From contig NC_018025.1 of NCBI RefSeq assembly GCF_000266945.1, positions 3,100,001-3,164,000 on the forward strand: DNA of 64,000 bases, in the 5' to 3' direction. This stretch comes from Desulfomonile tiedjei DSM 6799. GTDB lineage: Bacteria > Desulfobacterota > Desulfomonilia > Desulfomonilales > Desulfomonilaceae. The notes beneath the pieces were generated by a model, which was not told the origin of the DNA, did no database searches, and saw only the letters and a list, made by a program, of their open reading frames with translations. The position numbers were made by a program, and so were the translations under genes. Numbering within the stretch: the stretch's first letter is position 1; the number at the start of each line of letters is the position of its first letter. Positions 52,498-61,459 of this stretch are shown here, one piece after another.

Positions 52498-54687
52498 TCA
52501 AGCAGCACCATGTCGCTTTGCTGATGAGAGAGGTCCTCGCTGCCACCTCTTTCTGACAAGAAAGATGGTTGCTGCGGATACAGCCGCTATAGCGAGGACA
52601 ACAATAAGACTTTTGAAATTTGGATTCTCCCACGCCGATTTCAGACTCCCTGCAAAGAGAGAGATAATGACGATACCCGGCAACAATCCCAGAAGCGTTC
52701 CTGTCACGTAGTTCACGAATTTCACCCGGGAAGCACCCATGACGAGATTTACCAGCGGAAAAGGCGCAATAGGCAGAAGGCGAATGGCTGCTATAGTAAG
52801 AGAATTCTGTTGAGCAAGGCGTTTGCTTATTTTGTTCACCCTGTTGCCTGCAATGTTTCGAATGGTGTCTCGACCGACGAGACGGCCTATACCGTACGAT
52901 ACCGTAGCTGCTCCGAGACAACCGATAACTGCATAAAGAAAACTTAGCCAAGGCTCGAAGATCAGTGCTGTCGCAGCTATGAGGAGCGTTATCGGAACCA
53001 TTACAAGCGTTCCGGCGACGTACGCAAGGGTCACCAGCAACGGAGCCGCATCGTTTTGACGTAGCCCGCCCCCCCAAATAGCGAGACTGTCGGCAGTGAT
53101 CAGCTCTCTCAGAGGTCCCCATTTCCACAGGACAGATAATCCGGCGATTACGAGGATCATTGCTGCCAGTTTCCACAGCGTCGGTCCATGGGACATTTTG
53201 AGATCTTCAGGAACGAAGTCATCAATCATCTTTTCAAGGTTTACCGGCCTTTCCGGATCGACCACATTCAAGGTCGGTGCAATCGCCTCGATCCATTCCG
53301 GCACCTGAGGAGACAAACGCTTCAGGCTTCGTTCCGAATTCCTCAAATGCTCGATAGTCTTCACCAGTGATTGAGAACGAGCCAAATTTGGTTCGATAAT
53401 TTCGGGGGATGAACCCAGGTGTTCTGCCAGAAGTTTGTTTCTCAGTCCGCCTATTTTTTTTCGAATGCGGTCCTCTCCCGATGATTCCAGAGCGACATCA
53501 CATTCCGTGTCTAATCCCATAGATCGATTGCTCAAGTTTGACGATCCAATCCTTACCAGGTCATCGTCTACAACCATGACCTTAGAATGAATAACCATGT
53601 CCCCTGTTTCCATACCTGGTAATACGGGATAATAAACGCCCAGCCTGTCGAACGCATCCGCTTGCAAAAGACGCTTGAGGGCAAGAGCCCGGAGCGCGTC
53701 CATGGTCCCTTCTTCTAGCCAACCGGCACTCTTGTGCGGAAGAATTAGAACGATTTCCGGTCCGTAAGAATCTGTCAGACGATCGGCGAGAGCGTGAATG
53801 ACACTATCTGAAGTAAGATATTGATTTTCAATATAAATGAATTTGCTCGCGCTGGCAATGGCATCTCTGTACAAATGCTCGATTTCATGAACCGGCGGTG
53901 GTTTCACATAACCAGGATCCGTCCTCGCAATTGCGACTGTGACATCTTCCAGGTCCGGTGCATTTTCTGCAGGCCAGTAATAATCATCATGCGGAAGTGG
54001 TGGAACAAGCCGGATTCCGGAAGCCCTGTACCATCTTCGCCTGAACACATCGCCAAGTGCTTGCGCAACATCTCCATCCAAGAGAATCTGAACGTCATGA
54101 AATGGATTATGTATGTTTCCATCGGGCTCCATCCTTCGCGGATCGTTCACGATGTGTTCCGACGTGTCCCAACGGCCTTTTCCGAAGTCCATCCCTCCGA
54201 CAAAAGCAATACTGTCGTCGATCACCACTATCTTCTCGTGGTGTGACGCTCCAAGAGGATGCCTGTCATCGAGCATGAATTGAACACGTGAATGGGTCTG
54301 CCATCCTAGCTTGAATACCGGCATAAATTCTCTGTCCAACATAAAGAGGCTCGAAAAATCCCAGAGCAGAATGTAAGCTCGAAGATCGGGTTTGCCGGCA
54401 ACTACCCTGTCGAGAAAGCGGCCGAACCTGCTTGATTCGATTTCCGTACTGTTCCTCCGCAATAAGGAAACTCGACTGTCAATATCCCAACCGGCAATGT
54501 AAATTGTCGATTTCGCCTGCTCGACCGCTCGCACGAATGCAGTAAAATACGAAGCGCCATCAATGAGAAACGAGACATTGCGAGCCTTCCTCTTGCTGGA
54601 GCAATTTCTTCCTTCTATGAGAACTCCTTCGTGTTTCTTATTTCGGAATACCATTTCTTTTTCCATCGTCTGACCGAAGCTCCTCAT
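52498..54687 (-). CDS. Phospholipase D-type enzyme fused to a VTT/DedA membrane domain
   Basis: 729-residue fusion. Residues about 35-440 are a two-HKD phospholipase D/cardiolipin-synthase-like enzyme: ASHHEKIVVIDDSIAFVGGMD and MVIHSKVMVVDDDLVRIGSSN, both with intact His-Lys-Asp. Residues about 500-715 form a SNARE-associated/VTT (DedA-like) membrane domain with several helices (PITLLIAATALIFEPWLSFL, YGIGRLVGRDT, LTIAAIRLLPIAPFPLVNLV). It likely makes or remodels phospholipids and moves them across the membrane. ATG 54687 or 54666 may be the start. The EEP gene follows 11 bases after. Confidence 0.92.
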   Translation of the reverse strand: MRSFGQTMEKEMVFRNKKHEGVLIEGRNCSSKRKARNVSFLIDGASYFTAFVRAVEQAKSTIYIAGWDIDSRVSLLRRNSTEIESSRFGRFLDRVVAGKPDLRAYILLWDFSSLFMLDREFMPVFKLGWQTHSRVQFMLDDRHPLGASHHEKIVVIDDSIAFVGGMDFGKGRWDTSEHIVNDPRRMEPDGNIHNPFHDVQILLDGDVAQALGDVFRRRWYRASGIRLVPPLPHDDYYWPAENAPDLEDVTVAIARTDPGYVKPPPVHEIEHLYRDAIASASKFIYIENQYLTSDSVIHALADRLTDSYGPEIVLILPHKSAGWLEEGTMDALRALALKRLLQADAFDRLGVYYPVLPGMETGDMVIHSKVMVVDDDLVRIGSSNLSNRSMGLDTECDVALESSGEDRIRKKIGGLRNKLLAEHLGSSPEIIEPNLARSQSLVKTIEHLRNSERSLKRLSPQVPEWIEAIAPTLNVVDPERPVNLEKMIDDFVPEDLKMSHGPTLWKLAAMILVIAGLSVLWKWGPLRELITADSLAIWGGGLRQNDAAPLLVTLAYVAGTLVMVPITLLIAATALIFEPWLSFLYAVIGCLGAATVSYGIGRLVGRDTIRNIAGNRVNKISKRLAQQNSLTIAAIRLLPIAPFPLVNLVMGASRVKFVNYVTGTLLGLLPGIVIISLFAGSLKSAWENPNFKSLIVVLAIAAVSAATIFLVRKRWQRGPLSSAKRHGAA

Positions 54688-54908
54688 AACGCAACAATTG
54701 TCTGTTCAAGCTCGAAACCGTGTTCTCTCCCTATGACTTCTTCATCAATTTCCGGGTTCTCTTCATATACTAATGCTGCTTCAGCCCAGAGTTTTATTCT
54801 GAACCAGAAGCCGGATCTGACCTGCTTGAACACGCCTGCAAAACCGGTTACCATCTGTACAAACAATATGTATGTTCATCCGATTGATACTGAAAAGGAG
54901 GAATTGAC

Positions 54909-55313
54909 ATGGCAAGAATTGGCGAACTCTATCAGGCTGCGGATTGGAAAACTGAAAAACATGTACCGGTGATCGAGTGTGCCGACGAGGTGGCTGCGGA
55001 AGAAATGTTCGATGTCTCGGTGTCCCTCGGGAAAGAAATAGCGCATCCGAACACCACAGAACACCATATTATGTGGATCAAGGTACATTTCAAGCCGAAT
55101 GAAGACAAGTTTTCGTACGATCTGGGTAGTTTTGAATTCAGTGCCCATGGAGCATCCGTTGAAGGGCCGAATACAGGGCCGGCCTATACCAACCATTCGG
55201 TAGTATGCAGAATCAAGCTGAAGAAATCCGGAGTTCTTTTCGCTAGCGCGTACTGCAATATTCATGGTCTTTGGGAGAATTCGAAGCCGATAAACGTGCG
55301 TCAGCAACTTTAA
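54909..55313 (+). CDS. Superoxide reductase (neelaredoxin, one-iron desulfoferrodoxin)
   Basis: Reduces superoxide to hydrogen peroxide in anaerobes without making oxygen. The 134 residues carry the square-pyramidal iron site ligands His18 (EKHVPVIE), His46 and His52 (HPNTTEHHI), and Cys116 and His119 (YCNIHGLWE). The N-terminal desulforedoxin FeS4 domain is absent, so it is the one-iron type. AAAAGGAGG lies before the ATG. It is divergent from the PLD/VTT gene and monocistronic. Its product peroxide would be handled by the rubrerythrin at 2919. Confidence 0.95.
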   Translation: MARIGELYQAADWKTEKHVPVIECADEVAAEEMFDVSVSLGKEIAHPNTTEHHIMWIKVHFKPNEDKFSYDLGSFEFSAHGASVEGPNTGPAYTNHSVVCRIKLKKSGVLFASAYCNIHGLWENSKPINVRQQL

Positions 55314-55353
55314 TACTTAGGTTTAATTTAATATTTTAACCATTTGATTTTAT

Positions 55354-55382
55354 TTGACACATTGAGATCACTGTGATATTGT
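55354..55382 (+). promoter_or_regulatory. Sigma70-type promoter
   Basis: Consensus TTGACA (55354-55359), a 17-base spacer and TATTGT (55377-55382), about 80 bases before the AMIN-domain gene. Confidence 0.65.
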
Positions 55383-55460
55383 CTTCCTGCGCTCTCCTCT
55401 TCGTTCGAATTTCAAAAAAGCATGTTTTTGAGCAGGGCGAGTTCATAGAGGTTTGAGGAT

Positions 55461-56363
55461 ATGAAGACATTATCACGGTTGATCTTGGTGTTCTTACTGG
55501 TTGTTGTGGTTGTCGGCACAGCCTTTGCGGATCCCACCACTTTGACAGCAGTTCAATTATCTCCTGATCTCAGAGTATTGACTGTAACCTTTCAAGGACA
55601 GCCCGGGAAGCACTCCGCATTTGTGATCGAGAATCCTTCCCGTCTGGTGATAGATTTCGATGAGACTGCACTCGCACGGATTACCACCAGAGTCCCAGTT
55701 CACCGAGAACCTGTCGACATGATACGAATTGGACAAGAGAACGGCCGTGCCAGAGTGGTGGTCGATTTTGGAAACCACCCAGTGCCGCCTTTCAAGCTTG
55801 ACCGCCGACATGATTCAGTCGTGGTACACCTCGGGAGTGGTTCAATCGGAGGTAGACCCGCCCCTCCGAAACAGCAACAAGCTCAGGCTGTCAAACCGAA
55901 ACCTCCGACCGCGAGAGAATCCCGTTTGAACTCTCCGCCGGCTAAACGAAACGATCTGAACGTGAAATCAGCAGGCATTGCAGAAAACTTGATCTACGTA
56001 GAAGTTACGGATGAAAAAGACCCCAAACGCGCGTATCGGCTGGTTTTCGATCTGGATAAGACTGATTTCAGTGTTCGAGGTGCCACAGTGAGCGATCCCA
56101 CGGGCAGTGTGAGACGCTTCCATCTCGTTTCCAGTGAATCCACCCCTCAGGCCAAGGTTGATTCTCTTGAGAAAAAAGAGACTCCTCCTGCCGTCGAGTC
56201 TTCTCCGTCCGGAAAGGGCAAGTTCAAATGGGGACTCCAGAGTGGACCTCAGACCGGACTTCAGTCTGATGACGAGTTTACAGAACAGGAAAGCATGACG
56301 AGGGGACCGCTCAAGATGGAGCGATTCCAGTTGAAACCGCGCCAATCCGCACAGACGAACTGA
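55461..56363 (+). CDS. Exported AMIN-domain protein
   Basis: 300 residues with a signal peptide (RLILVFLLVVVVVGTAFA). An AMIN domain at about 27-130 follows (LRVLTVTFQGQPGKHSAFVI, NPSRLVIDFDET, IRIGQENGRARVVVDFG), the small beta fold that binds peptidoglycan or directs envelope proteins. A Pro/Gln/Lys-rich linker (about 133-170) leads to a second, partial domain (NLIYVEVTDEKDPKRAYRLV) and an unordered C-terminus. It lacks the amidase or secretin domain usually fused to AMIN. The promoter at 55354 is its own. Confidence 0.85.
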   Translation: MKTLSRLILVFLLVVVVVGTAFADPTTLTAVQLSPDLRVLTVTFQGQPGKHSAFVIENPSRLVIDFDETALARITTRVPVHREPVDMIRIGQENGRARVVVDFGNHPVPPFKLDRRHDSVVVHLGSGSIGGRPAPPKQQQAQAVKPKPPTARESRLNSPPAKRNDLNVKSAGIAENLIYVEVTDEKDPKRAYRLVFDLDKTDFSVRGATVSDPTGSVRRFHLVSSESTPQAKVDSLEKKETPPAVESSPSGKGKFKWGLQSGPQTGLQSDDEFTEQESMTRGPLKMERFQLKPRQSAQTN

Positions 56364-56365
56364 TT

Positions 56366-56629
56366 ACCAATTTGCTCTCAAAGTTGGACGAAAATCCCCT
56401 CTACCCCCCCTTTATAAGGGGGGGTAGAGGCATAGGCGTTAAAATAACGTGCTTGATTCACCAAAATCCCCCTAACCCCCTTTAGAAAAGGGGGCGGAAA
56501 GCCAACTTCTGCTCCCCCCTTTGGTAAAGGGGGGCGAGGGGGGATTTTTCTAACCCATTGATTTTGATATGGCTCCATTCTTATTTTAACGCCTATGGGG
56601 GTTAGAGGGGATTTTGAATGCAAATTGGT
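56366..56629. repeat. 264-bp composite inverted-repeat element
   Basis: The outer arms ACCAATTTGC (56366-56375) and GCAAATTGGT (56620-56629), the middle AAAATCCCCTCTA and TAGAGGGGATTTT, and the inner CATAGGCGTTAAAATA and TATTTTAACGCCTATG are in mirrored order. Between them are C-run/G-run hairpins (CCCCCCTTT... AAGGGGGG type). MITE-like, non-coding, starting 3 bases after the AMIN gene. Confidence 0.75.
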
Positions 56630-56663
56630 ATGACATTGTTTCGTTGCTTCATACTGCACGTGT

Positions 56664-56684
56664 GGCCGGCACGGAGGCCGGTCC
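56664..56684. repeat. Short GGCCGGC palindrome with repeat-A/REP core
   Basis: GGCCGGCACGGAGGCCGG followed by TCC shares the core (complement GCCTCCGTGCCGGC) with elements at 5598-5675 and 31610-31756. A further palindrome GGCCGGC-GTCGCA-GCCGGCC lies at 56799-56818, before the DUF362 stop. Confidence 0.55.
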
Positions 56685-56848
56685 CCTACCGGGCACCCAT
56701 CCCGCGTTTCGCGGGACATCTCCCCGATCCGCATTGTCCCCGTCAGTGACATCCGCACGAGCTTCCTGACAAAGAATATCCAGCAAGATTATCGGAATGG
56801 CCGGCGTCGCAGCCGGCCTATCTACAAATCAAGTACAATGACAGTCAG

Positions 56849-58279
56849 TCACAGAAAGCGATTCATGAAGCGATGGAATCGCATGTTCCAATAAGCGACG
56901 TTGATCGGAATCAGATTTCTGGGATCGAAATTGACATTGGGGATCCTTCCTATGGAGGACAAATAATTCACGTGTGCAGCAACTGAAACGGGACATCCTT
57001 TGGCGTGAATGTACCTCGAAGAGGTGTTTGCATAGCACTCCAGCAATGAACCGAATATTTTTAGCAGCATATCGTTTGAAGGTGTCCGGTTCTCATCAAC
57101 CTCTTTAGTGCTCCTGTATTTACCTTCTATTTTGACGTGCTTCCCATCCAGTGTTCCTTCCCAGCGCGTGCAATCTCCGGCAAAAATTACTCGCTCGTCC
57201 GGCGCAAGGTCCAATGGTCCTTCAACTTGGCCGACCACATATCTGACTTTTCTCATGCGTTGAAGGACATCCGGATAGTACATCTTAAATATGTGGATGG
57301 CTTCCTGAAGAGCGCCGGGGCATCCTCCCCAACAGTAATCCGCTGAATGCGATTCAGGAAAAGTGCCGACAGTACAGGAGAGATTCCCGGTATCCTTGAA
57401 ATAGCTATCGATATGTTCCATGCAGAACTCAAACCCGCGGTTTCTGTCCTGAACTTCGCGGAGAGGCAAATCACCGCCGATATCAATGAGTTCCATGTCG
57501 ATGGGACCAAATCCGCGTTCCGCCGCGAGCCGCAAATGGACAATCGTGTTGGGATCCACGTTAACCATATGGCTGCAGATCGTATCCACCGCACAGGGGT
57601 TGATGCCCATGATTATAGCTCCCATGGGAAACGGTGTGGGGGTGAGCATCATCTTCTGGCCCGCTACTATGGCGTCTACAGCGATAAAATCCGTTTGTAT
57701 CGTTTCCTGAAGGTCTGCGATTTTGTGTTCCAGAAAGCTATTGTGATCGACGAGCCTATGTCGGTCGTCCTGAATCCCGATCAGATTCTTGAGGCTCAGA
57801 GTTAACCGTGTCCAGGGATGAGCTTTGAATTTGGGAAGATTGATGAAGCAATCGCATTGGGTAACCGGCTTTGGAATAAACATGGAATCGCGCAGGCGGT
57901 AGGGATTGGAGAGTTTGACTGAAATTTGTTTTTCTTCATCAAAATAGCAGGGCTTCGCATGATTTCGAGATAAGACTTCCTCGTACCCGGCGTTCTTGTA
58001 TGAAAATCTTGTAGGTACGGTAATTCCGGAGCGTTCTCCAACGAGGATTTCCTCTATTCCGTCCCCTGCCCTTTCTTTCAGCGCTCGAATCACTCCATCG
58101 ATGAATTCCGCCCGGGTATATGCATGCGGAAACACCTCATGGGCTATTACACAGTTGGGTTTAAGCAAGATCTTTCCGCGCGGCGTGACACCCAATTCTT
58201 GCATGCCTTCTTTTACGATGGCAGCAATTGAAGCAGGCTCGTAATTCTCGCATCTATAGATAAGGACTTTCTGTTTCAT
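56849..58279 (-). CDS. DUF362 family protein
   Basis: 476-residue protein of the DUF362 family, frequent in anaerobes and of unproven function. It has ILLKPNCVIAHEVFPHAYTR, ILVGERSGITVPTRF, NLPKFKAHPWTRLTLSLKNL (the family core KxHxxT/S-LKN), VDAIVAGQ and NPCAVDTICSHM. Later, CWGGCPGALQEAI and CTRWEG contain cysteines, and there is no ferredoxin domain of the kind found in many relatives. It is transcribed alone, with repeats downstream. Confidence 0.88.
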   Translation of the reverse strand: MKQKVLIYRCENYEPASIAAIVKEGMQELGVTPRGKILLKPNCVIAHEVFPHAYTRAEFIDGVIRALKERAGDGIEEILVGERSGITVPTRFSYKNAGYEEVLSRNHAKPCYFDEEKQISVKLSNPYRLRDSMFIPKPVTQCDCFINLPKFKAHPWTRLTLSLKNLIGIQDDRHRLVDHNSFLEHKIADLQETIQTDFIAVDAIVAGQKMMLTPTPFPMGAIIMGINPCAVDTICSHMVNVDPNTIVHLRLAAERGFGPIDMELIDIGGDLPLREVQDRNRGFEFCMEHIDSYFKDTGNLSCTVGTFPESHSADYCWGGCPGALQEAIHIFKMYYPDVLQRMRKVRYVVGQVEGPLDLAPDERVIFAGDCTRWEGTLDGKHVKIEGKYRSTKEVDENRTPSNDMLLKIFGSLLECYANTSSRYIHAKGCPVSVAAHVNYLSSIGRIPNVNFDPRNLIPINVAYWNMRFHRFMNRFL

Positions 58280-58533
58280 GATACTTCCGTGTCCCGGATT
58301 TTAGGATACCAATTTTCAACCTACCAGGTTTTGGAGTGGTCGGAAATATCTAAAAGCACTTTTGAATGAGCAGTCGTGACTTACTGTTTAACCCTTGACA
58401 ATACGAGGCGTTCGCAACAGAGAGGAAACAGTTCTGATATGAGAGTGGATCTCTGAATCCTGACTGCAAAGCACCGCAAAAGTGAAACTTCATGCGGGCA
58501 ATCGGTTACTTATAATAGAAAGGGGACAATTTC

Positions 58534-58809
58534 ATGGAAAATTTATCTGATTACGAAGCAAAAGTTGAGAGACTCGTCCGGGAATGGGACGAGCGAATCG
58601 AAAATCTCCGGGATGAATCCAGTCACGCGATCGATACGCATAAAAAAAGAATAGATGAAGAAATAAGCCAACTCATTATGAAAAGAGAGGCTGTGCGACG
58701 AGGGTTGTTGCGAGTGGGCGGTTCGGAAGATGAACTGTGTCTCACGTGCAAAGAGCCGGACGAAACCCTTGGCTCTGTTTTCACAAAAGAAGGCAACGAG
58801 AAGGCATAA
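58534..58809 (+). CDS. Small coiled-coil protein with CxxC tail (family shared with 36348)
   Basis: Unrecognised, 91 residues with GAAAGGGG before the ATG. Residues 1-50 are a charged coiled coil (YEAKVERLVREWDERIENLR). Then comes KREAVRRGLLRVGGSEDELC and LTCKEPDE. The tail repeats the pattern of the small protein at 36348. The gene is 59 bases upstream of the baeRF-type gene and probably co-transcribed. The cysteine pair suggests metal binding or redox switching. Confidence 0.68.
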   Translation: MENLSDYEAKVERLVREWDERIENLRDESSHAIDTHKKRIDEEISQLIMKREAVRRGLLRVGGSEDELCLTCKEPDETLGSVFTKEGNEKA

Positions 58810-58868
58810 CACATATGGTTTGCGAAAACCGTCGGAAAAACGGGCAGATTCCGAGGAGAGGTGTCTGA

Positions 58869-60023
58869 ATGAACACATTTACCCTGGAAGATTTAAAGAC
58901 TCTCTTGGAATGCCAAGGAGGACCCTGTATATCAATATACCTTCCGACTCACAAAAAGGGGGGAGATACCCAACAAGATCCGATCAAGCTCAAGAATCTT
59001 CTCAAAACGGCAGAAGAGCGGCTCATGCAAAGGGAAATGCGGACCGTTTCCGCAAAGGAATTGCTGGCTCCAGCCCAGGATCTAATTTCCGACACACGTT
59101 TCTGGTCGTACCAATCCGACGGTCTAGCTATTTTCATCTCTGAAGGACAGTTTATCCTCCACAATGTACCTCTCTCATTTGAGGAACTTGTGGTAGTGAG
59201 CGAACGTTATCATACAAAGCCTTTGCTTCAGCTACTAACGGGGGATGGGCGATTCTATGTTCTTGCGCTGAGTCAAAATAAAGTGAGACTTCTCGAAGGC
59301 ACAAAGTTCAGTGTGAATGAAATAGAGCTAGAGAACGTTCCTTTAAGCAAGCAAGAGGCACTCGGATATGATAATTTCGAGAGACAATTAAAGTGGCGTG
59401 GACAGAAACCTCCCACGTCAGCCGGAAAACAAGCCGGAATTTTCCACGGACATGGAGAAGGAACTGAAGAGAGCAAAGATCAAATTTTGCTTTTCTTCCG
59501 AGCCGTTGACAAGGGTCTGAGAGATATCGTGCATTGCGACGGTAATCCGATGATCCTTGCCGGAGTCGATTATCTGATTCCCATTTACAAGGATGCCAAT
59601 ACGTGTCCCAAGCTGATTGACGGATGGATCAGCGGAAACCCGGAAAGTCTCAGTGCGGAACAGATCCATGAACAGGCCTGGAAAATAATAGAACCGCATT
59701 TCGCACTCGCTCAGAAACAAGCGGTAGAACTGTACTACAGTCTGGCGGGTACGGGAAAGACAAGTCCACACCTTGATACCGTGATAAGAGCAGCATATTC
59801 AGGAAGGGTGGATACGCTGTTTGTCCCTGTGGGCGTCCAAAGATGGGGGAAGGTAAACCCGGACGATTTCAGTTCGGAACCACATGATGAGCAAATGCCT
59901 GGAGATGAGGATCTGCTGGACGCAGCGGCAATACAGACCATTCTGAATGGAGGCACTGTCTATGCCGTGCAACCGGATCAGGTTCCCGACAATCGATATA
60001 TCGCGGCGATTTTGAGGTATTGA
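58869..60023 (+). CDS. baeRF (bacterial archaeo-eukaryotic release-factor-like) protein
   Basis: 384 residues matching the eRF1-like baeRF families: LEDLKTLLECQGGPCISIYL, then PIKLKNLLKTAEERL, FWSYQSDGLAIFISEGQF, FYVLALSQNKVRLLEGT, and the end part VDTLFVPVGVQRWG and AAAIQTILNGGTVYAV. baeRF proteins are thought to act on stalled ribosomes or in stress, by relation to release factors, but this is not shown for this one. No GGQ motif is seen in its usual form. GGAGAGG precedes ATG. It follows the small CxxC-tail gene and precedes DUF72. Confidence 0.8.
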   Translation: MNTFTLEDLKTLLECQGGPCISIYLPTHKKGGDTQQDPIKLKNLLKTAEERLMQREMRTVSAKELLAPAQDLISDTRFWSYQSDGLAIFISEGQFILHNVPLSFEELVVVSERYHTKPLLQLLTGDGRFYVLALSQNKVRLLEGTKFSVNEIELENVPLSKQEALGYDNFERQLKWRGQKPPTSAGKQAGIFHGHGEGTEESKDQILLFFRAVDKGLRDIVHCDGNPMILAGVDYLIPIYKDANTCPKLIDGWISGNPESLSAEQIHEQAWKIIEPHFALAQKQAVELYYSLAGTGKTSPHLDTVIRAAYSGRVDTLFVPVGVQRWGKVNPDDFSSEPHDEQMPGDEDLLDAAAIQTILNGGTVYAVQPDQVPDNRYIAAILRY

Positions 60024-60075
60024 TGAAGGAGTATATTTTCCGTGAGCCACAAATCCAAGCATATCCTTTTTCACC

Positions 60076-60834
60076 ATGAATAAGCGTCCAAGCGTCAATA
60101 TCGGGACTTCCGGGTGGCACTACAATCATTGGATCGGGCCGTTCTACCCGGAAGATCTTCCAAAGAGAAATTTCTTTCAGCATTATGCAAAAAAGTTTAT
60201 GACCGTAGAGATCAACAACTCTTTCTATATGCTTCCTCAGACAAAGACTTTTGAATCATGGAAAGACCAATCTCCGGCCGGTTTTCTCTACGCGGTTAAA
60301 GCAAGCAGGTTCATCACGCATATGAAGCGGCTCAAGGACCCGGACCGCTCTCTCCCGGAATTCTTTCGGAGAGTGGAAATCCTGGAAACGAAACTGGGGC
60401 CGATTCTCTTTCAATTGCCGCCTCACTGGAAGTACAATGAGGAACGATTTCAACAATTTCTTGCTGCATTGCCACGTTCGCACAGGTACGCTTTTGAATT
60501 CCGGGACCAGAGCTGGATCAACGATAATGCCTTGGCACTCCTGAAAAGGTACGGCGCTGCCCTGGTTTTGTACGATTTCGGAGAGCTTTCCGTCCCAAAA
60601 CAGGCTACAGCGGATTTCGTATATGTGCGGCTTCATGGTCCCGGAGGACCGTACGAAGGCAGCTATTCACTCGAAGAGCTGAGAACCTGGTCTGATGCCA
60701 TTGCTGCCTGGAGTGACGACGGACTGGATGTTTTCTGTTACTTCGATAACGACCAGTGCGGCTATGCCCCGAAAAATGCAATCCAGTTGATGGAGCTTGT
60801 TCAATCTGCTAGGAAAGGTTCAAGACGGAAATGA
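60076..60834 (+). CDS. DUF72 domain protein
   Basis: 252 residues with the DUF72 TIM-barrel-like signature: VNIGTSGWHYNHWIGPFYP, VEINNSFYMLP, YAVKASRFITHMKRL, ILFQLPPHWKYNEERF, YAFEFRDQSW, FVYVRLHGPGGPYEGSY and CYFDNDQCGYAPKNA. Function unknown for the family. The ATG has no ribosome-binding site, but a 13-codon frame starting GTG 60042 (AAGGAG upstream) ends across the ATG, so translation may be coupled to that mini-frame. It is 52 bases after the baeRF gene. Confidence 0.9.
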   Translation: MNKRPSVNIGTSGWHYNHWIGPFYPEDLPKRNFFQHYAKKFMTVEINNSFYMLPQTKTFESWKDQSPAGFLYAVKASRFITHMKRLKDPDRSLPEFFRRVEILETKLGPILFQLPPHWKYNEERFQQFLAALPRSHRYAFEFRDQSWINDNALALLKRYGAALVLYDFGELSVPKQATADFVYVRLHGPGGPYEGSYSLEELRTWSDAIAAWSDDGLDVFCYFDNDQCGYAPKNAIQLMELVQSARKGSRRK

Positions 60835-60900
60835 AACAGGTATAATGCGCAACAGGTCGATCGCGACCACTATTCTCATCAGAGCAGAGCATTCGATTTC

Positions 60901-61395
60901 ATGAAAAATTTTCTCAATATAGCGATCAGGGCACTGATCATCGCCGTGGTATTCAGTCTGGTGGGGCTGGGACTAAACGCGGTATCTCCCACCGGTGTCC
61001 CGCTGATTTATACTCCCCCCGAGAAATTGGTTGTGAGCGGAGTCTCAATACCTCTCATCAATGAGGTTGAAGCGCGCCGATTTCTTGAAGATCCCTCTTC
61101 AGTCTTCGTCGACACGCGGAATGAAGAAGATTTCTCGGAACGCCACGTGAAAGGCGCTGTGTTTCTCCATCCCAACTCCGTAGAGGAACGTTTTCCTGAA
61201 GTACAGCCGCTGATCCCTGAAGAAAGCCGCGTCATTCTCTACTGTTACGGTCCCGAATGTGATATGGCTGAACGCGTCGCGGAGTTTCTGGCACAGTTGG
61301 GTTATAAGAACATGATGATCATGTCTGCCGGGTTCAAAAGCTGGGAAAAAGCCGGTTTTCCTTCAGAGTCCTCGAAACGAAGAGAACGCTCCTGA
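60901..61395 (+). CDS. Membrane-anchored rhodanese-like protein
   Basis: 164 residues. One N-terminal transmembrane helix (ALIIAVVFSLVGLGLNAVS) is followed by a single rhodanese domain facing the periplasm: SSVFVDTRNEEDFSERHVKGAVFL, the active-site loop ILYCYGPECDMAERVAEFL and AGFKSWEKAGFP. The active-site cysteine in YCYG is present, with a second cysteine in the loop. It probably handles sulfane sulfur in the envelope. It follows DUF72 at 66 bases. Confidence 0.88.
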   Translation: MKNFLNIAIRALIIAVVFSLVGLGLNAVSPTGVPLIYTPPEKLVVSGVSIPLINEVEARRFLEDPSSVFVDTRNEEDFSERHVKGAVFLHPNSVEERFPEVQPLIPEESRVILYCYGPECDMAERVAEFLAQLGYKNMMIMSAGFKSWEKAGFPSESSKRRERS

Positions 61396-61459
61396 TCGGG
61401 ACCTGTTTTCAAATTTACTCGGTCCCTAAGGTAGACACATTCCAGGCGAGGTTATGATA

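Noticed and set aside
52487-53176. N-terminal extension of the EEP protein (frame open to 53176)
   Set aside because: The region codes for the PLD/VTT protein in another frame, the extra residues are serine/arginine/cysteine-rich without pattern, and a strong ribosome-binding site sits before GTG 52486.
56378-56758. 126-codon frame over the repeats after the AMIN gene
   Set aside because: It is made of the palindromic repeats themselves (proline/glycine runs from C/G tracts).
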